DNA from: Sphingobacterium puteale | Lineage (GTDB): Bacteria; Bacteroidota; Bacteroidia; Sphingobacteriales; Sphingobacteriaceae | Reading direction: 5' to 3' | Assembly: GCF_003627955.1 (NCBI RefSeq) | Contig: NZ_RBWS01000017.1 | Location: forward strand, 1-64,000 | DNA: 64,000 nucleotides | In this document: piece after piece, positions 1 to 7,625 of the stretch | How positions within the stretch are numbered: the first letter of the stretch is position 1 | Layout of the letters: each line of letters starts with the position of its first letter | Position numbers and translations under genes: made by a program | The notes under the pieces: generated by a model | Told to the model about the DNA's origin: nothing | Databases searched by the model: none | Seen by the model: only the letters and a program-made list of their open reading frames with translations

Positions 1-34
1 TGTCTTTCGTGGCGTAAGGGACACCACATTCTTC

Positions 35-1207
35 CTATATAGAGTAATGAAATTGTATGCTTAAAAAATTGTACCCCCCAAACTTTCGGTATGATCCCTT
101 TTGCGGATCAAAAACTGCTACACCGACACGTGAATCAGCACAACCGTAATACAGAAACCATTTTTGTTTAAAATACACCAAGCCCTCAATAAATACAGTG
201 CCGTCGACATATTGGCCACTCTTTTCAAAAGCTTCCATTGGACGTAGAAATGGTGTAGCTAGACGAGCGAGTACTTTGGTGGGATCTTTCTTGTCAAAGA
301 GCACCTGCCCTGCTGAATAGGTGTTTTTATTGAATCTCGGATCCCCTTTGTCTGCATGGTTTTTGCCATTATAGAGCAGTAGAATTCCTTTCGCAGTCAA
401 AACCGCGGGTGGTCCACATTCGGTGAGCGAGCTGTCAAAATAACCCTCACGGGGCGAAATAAATGCTTGCAACTTTCCATTTTTATCCACGACGGGCTCC
501 CAGTCGATCAAATTGTCTGATGTAGCACCATACACCCCGTATTCGCCCCAATATAACCAGTACTTACCATTTATCTGAGTAATAACCTGCCTATCTCCTA
601 CCAATTTTGTGAGAATAGATGCGGACTTATGTGCCATGTTAACAAGATTAGGCAATTTGTTTGATTTTTTGAAAATAGGTCCATGCTTTGTCCAGTTTCT
701 TAGATCGTTGGAGGTGGCTACACCTAATCGGGGAACTTTACGATTCCATTGCGTGTAGAACATGACAAAGGTTCCCTCTGCTGTCTGGGCAATCCGGGGA
801 TCTTCAGTTCCCCCCGGCCATTCGTTGGCCTGTTGACTATCCTCATCCGGAAAGAATATAGGTGTTTTGCTTCGCTCAAAATGCAATCCATCCCCGCTTG
901 CCGCAAGTCCAAGACGGGACGTTCGATGCCCAATTTTTATTCCTGTTTTATCTTCAGCGCGATAAATGACATAAACACTATCGCCCATGACAGCCGCCGC
1001 CGGATTAAACGTGTCATTATCCTCCCAGCGGACGGTCGTTTGGCTAAGGGGATCGTAGAATCTGGTGCTACTATCTGGGGCAATAACAGGGTTAATGCCG
1101 GGAGGCCGTTCAAATCCACCCATTATCCAGTTTTTTCCATGCTGTATATTGCATCCCTGTAAAATAACAGATTGGATAATAATATAAAGCCTAATAAATG
1201 TCTTCAT
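35..1207 (-). CDS. GH130-family beta-mannoside phosphorylase or mannosidase, lipoprotein
   Basis: The 390-residue protein has the GH130 five-bladed propeller signature: FNPAA followed by a YR pair near residues 68-83, and the EDPR motif at 135-138, where D136 is the expected proton donor. GH130 enzymes cleave or phosphorolyse beta-mannosides. A hydrophobic start ending in LQGC (Cys19) suggests lipidation and a periplasmic or outer-membrane location. It lies 5 nt downstream of a sugar-porter gene on the same strand, so the pair is probably one sugar-uptake operon. Whether it is a phosphorylase or a hydrolase cannot be settled, because the phosphate-binding residues were not aligned. Confidence 0.85.
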   Translation of the reverse strand: MKTFIRLYIIIQSVILQGCNIQHGKNWIMGGFERPPGINPVIAPDSSTRFYDPLSQTTVRWEDNDTFNPAAAVMGDSVYVIYRAEDKTGIKIGHRTSRLGLAASGDGLHFERSKTPIFFPDEDSQQANEWPGGTEDPRIAQTAEGTFVMFYTQWNRKVPRLGVATSNDLRNWTKHGPIFKKSNKLPNLVNMAHKSASILTKLVGDRQVITQINGKYWLYWGEYGVYGATSDNLIDWEPVVDKNGKLQAFISPREGYFDSSLTECGPPAVLTAKGILLLYNGKNHADKGDPRFNKNTYSAGQVLFDKKDPTKVLARLATPFLRPMEAFEKSGQYVDGTVFIEGLVYFKQKWFLYYGCADSRVGVAVFDPQKGSYRKFGGYNFLSIQFHYSI

Positions 1208-1212
1208 AATGC

Positions 1213-2502
1213 CTATTTTATTTCCTCCAGCGGTCTGCCTTTAGTTTCTGGTATGAAAAGAATAAAGATAAAAGATAATACAACCATACTGGCGTAGAAA
1301 AGAAATGCATAAAATCCGCCCAAAACTGTCCCCTCCACGATGATTGGAAAAAGCCAGGATATTATTGCGGCAAAAAGCCAATGTGCAGTACTTCCCAAAG
1401 ATGAACCCTGCGCACGCGCTTCATTCGGAAAGATCTCTGCCAAGAACACCCAAATAACGGCTCCCTGTGATAATGCAAAGGCAGCAATAAAACCGATAAT
1501 GAAAAACAAGAGGTAATCGGCGTGGACACCCTTTAGTCCATAGGCTGACAACAATAAAAAGAAAAACATTCCTACTGCTCCTGTCAGCAATAATTTCTTA
1601 CGACCGAAACGATCGATAATGCTCATCCCCATCAAGGTAAATAGCAAGTTGGTTCCACCGATAAATATGGGTTGGAGATAAGATAATTCTGCACTAAATC
1701 CTGCCATTTCGAATATGCGCGGCGCATAATAAAGAATTGCGTTTATACCCGTCATTTGATTGAAAAAAGCCAATAGAATAGCTAGGGTGATGGGCTTAGC
1801 ATAGCGTTTTTGAAAGAGATTAACTTGCCTAGGTGGACGAACATCCTCAGACTCCGTCATAGGCACACATATCATTTCCTGATCCCCTATCAGCGCATAG
1901 CTTTCACTTGCCTTACTTCGGTCTCCCATCTGCAATAACCATCTTGGACTTTCCGGAATTCTTCGCACAAGTATGACAAATAAGAATGCAGGCAGTGCCA
2001 TGACACCAAGCATATATCGCCAGGCATCAGTCTCTAATCCTAAAAAAATAAAATTGGTGAGATAGGCTGTAAAAATCCCTGTCACGATCATAATCTGAAA
2101 TGTACCGGTCAGCTTTCCCCGATCCTTGGCCGGTGCGATTTCGGAAGTATATACCGGACCGACAACAGAACTTATCCCGACAGCAAGCCCACCAAAAAAG
2201 CGGAATAAAAGAAAAACTTCCCACATAGATGCGAGTGCACATCCTATAGCGGATAATAGATAAAGTAATGCAATAGCATAGAGTATTGGCTTCCTACCAT
2301 ATCGATTGGCGAGCTGACCAGCAATAATGGCGCCCAGGATTGTACCTATTAACGAGACGGAAACAGTGAGACCATGTCGCGCTGGGCTGAGTTGCCATAG
2401 TTTTTGAATAATCTGCTCAGCACCTGAGATGACAGCAGTTTCAAACCCAAATAAAAAGCCACCCAAGGAAGCGATCAAAGTAAATTTCCAAACAGGTTTC
2501 AT
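1213..2502 (-). CDS. Sugar-porter MFS transporter
   Basis: This 429-residue, 12-helix inner-membrane protein shows the sugar-porter signatures of the major facilitator superfamily: the opening GGFLFGFETAVISG, the NRYGRKP loop after helix 2, PESPRWL at the end of the N-terminal half and PETKGR at the C-terminus. Such proteins are usually sugar:proton symporters (XylE/GalP type). It is the first gene of a two-gene unit with the GH130 enzyme, which suggests that it imports a mannose-containing or related sugar. A perfect 14-bp palindrome lies about 120 nt upstream. The substrate is not determined by the sequence. Confidence 0.9.
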   Translation of the reverse strand: MKPVWKFTLIASLGGFLFGFETAVISGAEQIIQKLWQLSPARHGLTVSVSLIGTILGAIIAGQLANRYGRKPILYAIALLYLLSAIGCALASMWEVFLLFRFFGGLAVGISSVVGPVYTSEIAPAKDRGKLTGTFQIMIVTGIFTAYLTNFIFLGLETDAWRYMLGVMALPAFLFVILVRRIPESPRWLLQMGDRSKASESYALIGDQEMICVPMTESEDVRPPRQVNLFQKRYAKPITLAILLAFFNQMTGINAILYYAPRIFEMAGFSAELSYLQPIFIGGTNLLFTLMGMSIIDRFGRKKLLLTGAVGMFFFLLLSAYGLKGVHADYLLFFIIGFIAAFALSQGAVIWVFLAEIFPNEARAQGSSLGSTAHWLFAAIISWLFPIIVEGTVLGGFYAFLFYASMVVLSFIFILFIPETKGRPLEEIK

Positions 2503-2909
2503 ATTGAAATTGGTTCATTAATTCGTTCTTAACCGAAATTTTATCGCCTCCATGGAGTCAATACACATCAAATTTATTTTGCTAGTTGACGCAAACGAAT
2601 TGGTTATAGGTTTGATAAAAAAGCAAAACCGGTTTTGTCAATTACCCAAATATACTTGTTATTCCAAAATAAATCAAAATCTTTCTTCTGAATGTATTCT
2701 TCAGTGCATATGTAATTGGATAAAGTAAGGTTGGCAAGGATCATATACATGTTATTTTCTTAAAAATCCGATCAAAATATTGAAGGAAATTCATTAAAAT
2801 AAGCGGGATATTTCTATATTTATGTTAGGGTCTTTCCTATGTTAGACATCATGAATATGCGGAGAATATTCAATTTCGGACAACATCGCTACAACAAGAT
2901 TATATATAA
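2503..2909. other. Divergent intergenic region between sugar operon and oxidoreductase
   Basis: This 407-bp AT-rich tract separates two divergently read units and should hold both promoters. The only structure that stands out is the CAAAACCGGTTTTG palindrome at 2624-2637. No additional coding signal was recognised. Confidence 0.6.
2624..2637. promoter_or_regulatory. Perfect palindrome, LacI-like operator candidate
   Basis: The sequence CAAAACCGGTTTTG is a perfect 14-bp palindrome with a central CG step, the usual layout of LacI/GalR-family operators. It lies about 122 nt upstream of the sugar-porter start. No LacI-family gene is in the window, so the binding protein is unknown. Confidence 0.4.
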
Positions 2910-3941
2910 ATGGCAAGTACAAAAATTAATACAGGAATTTTAAGTTTTGGTATGTCTGGGCGTGTCTTTCACGCACCTTTCATCCATATTAGTCCACATT
3001 TTAACTTAACCGCCGTCGTAGAGCGGTCAAATAAAACAGCGCAGGAACTTTATCCGGAAATTATTAGTTATGATAGTGTAGCTCAATTATTGGCAGACGA
3101 TACAATAGAACTTGTGATTGTAAATACACCAAACCATACCCATTTTGAGTTCGCTACCGACGCATTAAAAGCAGGGAAACATGTTCTTATCGAGAAGCCG
3201 GCAGTGGAAAATATTGCTCAATTCGATGAGCTTATTGAGGTCAGCAAAAAAAGCGGGAAGCGGATTTTCTTTTATCAAAACAGACGTTATGATAGTCATT
3301 TCCTTGACGTAAAGAAAGTCGTCGAAAGCGGTGATCTTGGCAAACTGGCTGAAGTATCTTTTCGCTTCGACCGCTATAAACTGGAATTGGGTCAAAAATA
3401 TTTCAAGGAAAATAACCAATACATCTCCAGCGGTCTCACATACGACTTAGGGCCTCATATAATAGATCAGGCTATCGCACTTTTTGGTAAACCATTAAAA
3501 TTCAGTAAAACAACCTCAATCAATCGACCGGGGTCCAAAGTCGCGGATTACTTTCATTATCATTTGCGTTATCCGGATGGTTTGAATGTATTTTTAACGG
3601 GAAGTCTTGCTGTTGCCGAACCTTTACCTGCTTTTGTTTTACACGGTACTAAGGGAAGCTTCATTAAAACGATGGCAGATGTACAAGAACAACAATTAAT
3701 AGATGGCATGCTTCCCGACAATTCAATATATGGCGTGGAGCCAGACGGCAGTGAAGGAAAACTTGTGACCATCGATAGCTCAAATCAAAAGCATATATCT
3801 TATCCTCGTCCACATAAAGGAGATTATAATCTATTATTCAATGCTATCTATGAAAATCTTGTTAATGATGTTGAATATCCGATTACAATTGACCACATTA
3901 GGTGGCAGATCGAAATGTTATCGGCGGAAAACATAGGATAA
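2910..3941 (+). CDS. Gfo/Idh/MocA family oxidoreductase
   Basis: The 343-residue protein has an N-terminal Rossmann fold with SFGMSGRVFHAPFI at 12-25, the family EKP motif at 95-97 and the C-terminal alpha/beta domain with YDLGPHIIDQ near residue 180, which carries the usual substrate-contacting His/Asp. Members are NAD(P)-dependent dehydrogenases of sugars, inositols or related compounds, and act in the cytoplasm. It is transcribed alone, divergent from the GH130/sugar-porter unit. The particular substrate cannot be assigned. Confidence 0.9.
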   Translation: MASTKINTGILSFGMSGRVFHAPFIHISPHFNLTAVVERSNKTAQELYPEIISYDSVAQLLADDTIELVIVNTPNHTHFEFATDALKAGKHVLIEKPAVENIAQFDELIEVSKKSGKRIFFYQNRRYDSHFLDVKKVVESGDLGKLAEVSFRFDRYKLELGQKYFKENNQYISSGLTYDLGPHIIDQAIALFGKPLKFSKTTSINRPGSKVADYFHYHLRYPDGLNVFLTGSLAVAEPLPAFVLHGTKGSFIKTMADVQEQQLIDGMLPDNSIYGVEPDGSEGKLVTIDSSNQKHISYPRPHKGDYNLLFNAIYENLVNDVEYPITIDHIRWQIEMLSAENIG

Positions 3942-3954
3942 GATATATAAAAAA

Positions 3955-3977
3955 CCATCCCGATTACGTCGGGATGG
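3955..3977 (-). terminator. Intrinsic terminator, minus strand
   Basis: A perfect 9-bp stem (CCATCCCGA / TCGGGATGG) with a 5-nt loop is followed on the minus strand by TTTTTTATATAT. It therefore terminates the leftward barrel-protein gene at 4073-4660, and may also serve the rightward oxidoreductase. Confidence 0.8.
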
Positions 3978-4072
3978 CCTCTCCTGTTAATATTGCCAAT
4001 ATCAATTTTTATGCATGAAAAACCAACTTTTCAGCAAAGTCTTCCACAATCAGGTTTTGCACCGAAATTCAT

Positions 4073-4660
4073 TTAAAATAATTCAAATTTGAATCCCAGT
4101 TGATATTGTTCAATATCAGCAATCCAATTGTCAATAATATTATTTGTCCTATTAAATTTTCGATACCGAAAATAAACTCCGCCCAATTCCGCCCCTAAAC
4201 TATAACCTGTTCTTGGTCTACTACGGAATGCATTGTCTCCATTGTTCAATTTATAGCGATCATCATTGAGTAGAAAATTAAAGTCGAGACCACCCATAAT
4301 TGCAATAGTATGGGTAAAGTTTAGTTTCAAATAGAGTGGTACACTCATATAGGCTAGCTTTCTGGTGCCGGCTCCAATACCGTGTTCACGCTGTGCTGTC
4401 TGATCATTATTTTGGATCCGTATCAAGTTATAGACCGGTTCAGCTTGTAAAGCAATGTTTTTATTGAAATGATAGGTAAGATCCCCTCCGATCTGAAAAC
4501 CGACTTTCTTATTTGAGCGGAAGGCTGAGCCATCTGTACTTGATAGATTGCCCCCTGCCCGGATGCCCATTCCAAATTGTGCTAAAGCTTTGTGGGTGGA
4601 CAGCAGTCCAAAAATTACTGTTACGGCAAATACAATTTTCTTCCTTTTATTGTTTGGCAT
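4073..4660 (-). CDS. Outer-membrane beta-barrel protein (PorT-like)
   Basis: The 195-residue protein begins with a basic segment and a hydrophobic signal peptide ending near THKALAQ. It continues with alternating hydrophobic strands typical of small Bacteroidota barrels: an early GMGIRAGGNLS strand, glycine- and aromatic-rich strands, and an aromatic last residue (LGFKFELF). These proteins sit in the outer membrane and their roles are mostly unknown. It appears monocistronic with its own terminator downstream. Confidence 0.8.
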   Translation of the reverse strand: MPNNKRKKIVFAVTVIFGLLSTHKALAQFGMGIRAGGNLSSTDGSAFRSNKKVGFQIGGDLTYHFNKNIALQAEPVYNLIRIQNNDQTAQREHGIGAGTRKLAYMSVPLYLKLNFTHTIAIMGGLDFNFLLNDDRYKLNNGDNAFRSRPRTGYSLGAELGGVYFRYRKFNRTNNIIDNWIADIEQYQLGFKFELF

Positions 4661-4839
4661 ACAATGTCATTTACTATTTGAGTTCCTCCTGATAATTCTT
4701 TCAACACAACGGAATATCTGCTGACATACCGCCAAATCCGCAATCAACAAACGGAGAATGCTTACAAAAAACTATTTTTTAATAAGGAAGCTGTTATTTA
4801 CGATAAAGCTAAAAGAAAAATAAATACAGATAGACAAAA

Positions 4840-5133
4840 TTATACGAACGGCATTGTTTTATATACGAACATGCTAATTTGCATTAGGCTTCGGTCTCCC
4901 AGCTCTTCTTCATCACGATTCGAAAAGAGCTTTCTTTCCAGATAATGATCCCACCCAAGATAAATTAAGTCCAGGGTTTGGGCTGTTGTGATAGCAATAA
5001 GGTAACTTTTATTGTCAATGTCAAAGCAAGCATATGATTCATGTTGTGACATATTGTAAAAAGTTTTCAATAAATTTAATATAAAATTATTTTGCTCGCC
5101 GAAAACGGGCAGATATTTCAATTGGTTGCTCAA
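4840..5133 (-). CDS. Hypothetical protein, 97 residues
   Basis: No family was recognised. The frame is open for 97 codons and has a soluble composition, with a Cys/Asp stretch (YACFDIDNKSYLIAITT) in the middle and an acidic segment (NRDEEELGDRS) before the end. An internal Met near residue 28 is an alternative start. It is read alone between a barrel protein and a hydrolase. It could be a chance frame. Confidence 0.4.
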   Translation of the reverse strand: MSNQLKYLPVFGEQNNFILNLLKTFYNMSQHESYACFDIDNKSYLIAITTAQTLDLIYLGWDHYLERKLFSNRDEEELGDRSLMQISMFVYKTMPFV

Positions 5134-5269
5134 AAAACATATTGACAGCTATATCAAGGTCAAACTGGCATGGTTGAGTGGAATCGGTCTACCGGTTTTA
5201 AAAGGTTAACTTAAGTTAATATGTTCAATAGCAACTTAAACATATATTTGTTTATAAACTTCAACGAAT

Positions 5270-5965
5270 ATGGGAAATCAAAATGTAACAATTATTTTAG
5301 TCCACGGAGCTTGGGGAGACGGGGCTCATTGGCGACATGTTATTGAAAACCTTCATGCAGAAGGATATGCTGTCCGAAGCGTACAAAATCCATTGACATC
5401 AGCGGAAGATGATATTCAGAAAACGAAGGATTTAATTGATTTACAGATGGGTAAAGTTGTGTTGGTTGGGCATTCTTACGGCGGAGCAGTCATATCGGCA
5501 GCAGGGCATCATGAAAAAGTTGCGGGTTTAGTGTTTATTGCCGCCTTTGCTCCTGATAAGGGCGAAAGTTTAAGCGGGATATTCAGTCGCAGAGAGAAAC
5601 CTTCTGGCGCATCAAGTATTGTTCCTGATGCAAAAGGATTTCTTTGGATCAAGCACGATAAATTCCACGAAAGCTTTGCCCATGATTTAAACGAAAAAGA
5701 TGCAATTGTGATGTCTTTAGCTCAAAAGCCAACTCATGGCAGTATTTTCGTCGCGGAGGCGGATGAACCGGCGTGGAAAACAAAACCAAGCTGGTACCAA
5801 GTATCAGATAATGATCATATGATACCACCGGCAACACAAATAGAAATGGCTGAGCGGATCAACGCAAAAAAAATCATTCATTTAGCAACTAGTCATGCTT
5901 CCCTGGCTACTCATCCAAATGAAATTACAGCATTGATCAAGGAGGCTGTAAGTGCAGTTTCTTAA
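5270..5965 (+). CDS. Alpha/beta hydrolase
   Basis: This 231-residue cytoplasmic protein has the alpha/beta-hydrolase core: the oxyanion-hole motif LVHGAWGDGAHW at 10-21, the nucleophile elbow VGHSYGGA with Ser69, and a C-terminal histidine in LATSHASLATHP about 25 residues before the end. It resembles the small esterase-like hydrolases often annotated only as alpha/beta hydrolases. It is monocistronic, and a strong hairpin follows the stop. The substrate is unknown. Confidence 0.88.
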   Translation: MGNQNVTIILVHGAWGDGAHWRHVIENLHAEGYAVRSVQNPLTSAEDDIQKTKDLIDLQMGKVVLVGHSYGGAVISAAGHHEKVAGLVFIAAFAPDKGESLSGIFSRREKPSGASSIVPDAKGFLWIKHDKFHESFAHDLNEKDAIVMSLAQKPTHGSIFVAEADEPAWKTKPSWYQVSDNDHMIPPATQIEMAERINAKKIIHLATSHASLATHPNEITALIKEAVSAVS

Positions 5966-5984
5966 AATCTTATCGTATTATAAA

Positions 5985-6016
5985 AGAGCTAAATAGATTA
6001 AAATCCATTTAGCTCT
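5985..6016. terminator. Bidirectional terminator between convergent genes
   Basis: A perfect 10-bp stem (AGAGCTAAAT / ATTTAGCTCT) with a 12-nt A-rich loop lies between the ends of a rightward hydrolase gene and a leftward TlpA gene. It probably serves both. Confidence 0.7.
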
Positions 6017-6051
6017 CTTACGACATTTTACTTTAACTATTTGTTCGTGTA

Positions 6052-6615
6052 TTAATTTGCCTTTGTAAGTTCCGTCAATGCTTTTACGATCTCCGGAGCA
6101 GCATAGTCTCTACTCCCCTCTAAGCGTTCGATTATCTGTCCATTTTTGTCCAAAATTACTGTCGTAGGAATTGATCCGCCTAAAAATTCGGGTGGGATTT
6201 CTCCTGCGGGAGTGAATAAAGGTAAGTCATAATTGTTCTTTTCCATAAATCCTGCTGATTGATCGATATCATTATCTACATCCACCATCAGGAATTCAAT
6301 ATTTTTATTATCCTTGAATATTTGTCTTAAGGTATTTATGGACGGCATCTCATGTATACACGGAGGACACCAAGTAGCCCAGAAGTTGATAAACACAACT
6401 TTGCCTTTTAATGCACTCAACGATACGACATTTCCCGACTTATCTTTAAAAGATACGTCCGCTACTTTTGGGTGCTGTATCTCCTGGATAGGCTGCTCTT
6501 TTTCTTTTTCGGGTTTGTTACTCGGTGTTGGATTTCCGCAGGCAGTTAAAACACTTGCCGCGATAATAAAAAGCCCAATACGCATGGTTATACTGTTAAA
6601 TCTAATATTCATCAT
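6052..6615 (-). CDS. TlpA-like thioredoxin-fold lipoprotein
   Basis: The 187-residue protein has a lipobox (SVLTAC, Cys26), a charged linker, and a TlpA/ResA-type thioredoxin domain with the redox motif WATWCPPC (Cys83, Cys86) followed by HEMPS. Proteins of this type reduce disulfides in periplasmic proteins such as cytochrome c or metal-binding partners. The N-terminal lipid would anchor it facing the periplasm. It stands alone just upstream of the copper locus, which may be coincidence. Confidence 0.9.
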   Translation of the reverse strand: MMNIRFNSITMRIGLFIIAASVLTACGNPTPSNKPEKEKEQPIQEIQHPKVADVSFKDKSGNVVSLSALKGKVVFINFWATWCPPCIHEMPSINTLRQIFKDNKNIEFLMVDVDNDIDQSAGFMEKNNYDLPLFTPAGEIPPEFLGGSIPTTVILDKNGQIIERLEGSRDYAAPEIVKALTELTKAN

Positions 6616-6757
6616 TGTATTTGTAAGTTACTATAGTTTATATTCGAAATTTATTGCCTCAATTTTTTTACCTTGCTAACTTTCAGTGGTATAAAAATGT
6701 GAATACAGCTGCTGCCGTTCTGTTGATAAGACTCAAACTTGTGAAATAAAGATAATC

Positions 6758-7156
6758 CTAAATGCGCAATGTCTGGTATTGGAGAAAGATAAGTAAGGTA
6801 CGTGTGGTACTCTGATTCGAATACTGTATTGAATTGATTTTCAGGTATCTATGTGTGATAAATGCATGAAATAATATATCCGTACATACATTCCGAGGTA
6901 AAAGAAGCCTCCCTTGAGCAAAGACGATTCGTGTATTTCTGTTCTCTATCGACTCACTGCATCGTTCAGATCCATTTTCGATTGGGGCTACGGGTTGCGT
7001 TAGCCTTCCTTGGACGGTATTTATCGGTAGCTCGATGAGACGTTTGATCCCACTCCTAATTGGGCAGGATGTGAACGATACGATGACCAACATAAGTAAA
7101 GTGATCAGGTATTGTCCGTTTTTTTTGAAAATGTTAGATTTAATATAGCCCATCAA
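6758..7156 (-). CDS. Small lipoprotein-like protein of metal-resistance loci
   Basis: The 132-residue protein has a hydrophobic segment at about 13-30 ending in VSFTSCPIRSGIKRL, followed by PINTVQG, and it ends in LLIFLQYQTLRI. I recall short Bacteroidota proteins with the same SCPI-x-GIK start and FLQYxxL-I end beside heavy-metal exporters, but no alignment could be run. It lies on the same strand as the HMA protein and the copper ATPase, beyond a terminator. The middle part has an unusual composition, so frame integrity is not certain. Confidence 0.55.
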   Translation of the reverse strand: MMGYIKSNIFKKNGQYLITLLMLVIVSFTSCPIRSGIKRLIELPINTVQGRLTQPVAPIENGSERCSESIENRNTRIVFAQGRLLLPRNVCTDILFHAFITHRYLKINSIQYSNQSTTRTLLIFLQYQTLRI

Positions 7157-7318
7157 TGGCTAAAATAAGCTTAATTGTGCAAGCACACAAGTGACTTAAG
7201 CTATTTTATTTATTTTACAGTGCTTTCTATAACATTCAAAATGATTGCTATAGAGCAGACTTCCTGACCACGATACCAACTATAGACTTAAAAAACTACC
7301 TCATTTAGTAAAAAAAAG

Positions 7319-7348
7319 AAAAGCCATCCGCTATAAACGGCGACTTTT
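7319..7348 (-). terminator. Intrinsic terminator of the copper unit
   Basis: On the minus strand an imperfect hairpin (AAAAG and CCG arms paired with CGG and CTTTT around a 7-nt loop) runs into a long T stretch. It lies about 20 nt after the stop of the HMA protein gene. Confidence 0.65.
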
Positions 7349-7367
7349 CCCTGATGATTGCAGTTAA

Positions 7368-7589
7368 TTATGCAGAATGTGATTCTGCAATAAAGCCTTT
7401 CTTTTTGATAATCTCGATAACTTCTTCTTCGGATATGCCATTTGATTTCACGGTGAGAATTTTATCACTGTTCGATGTGTCGACATTCCATTCGCAGATC
7501 CCTTCGGCATTGTCCAGATCAGCACTAACTTTGGCTACACAGCCTCCACAGTTGAGGTTTGTTTTGAATTGAATATTTTTGCTTTCCAT
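7368..7589 (-). CDS. Heavy-metal-associated (HMA) domain protein, CopZ-like
   Basis: The 73-residue protein is a single ferredoxin-like HMA domain. The metal-binding loop is NLNCGGC (Cys14, Cys17), followed by the expected beta-strand pattern and a C-terminal EVIEIIKKKGF helix. Cytosolic HMA chaperones deliver Cu(I) to P-type ATPases. It lies 36 nt downstream of the copper ATPase on the same strand, which fits that role. CGGC is a variant of the common CxxC loop. Confidence 0.88.
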   Translation of the reverse strand: MESKNIQFKTNLNCGGCVAKVSADLDNAEGICEWNVDTSNSDKILTVKSNGISEEEVIEIIKKKGFIAESHSA

Positions 7590-7625
7590 GTTATTTAATT
7601 TTGATATTATTAATTCTATTTCTAT

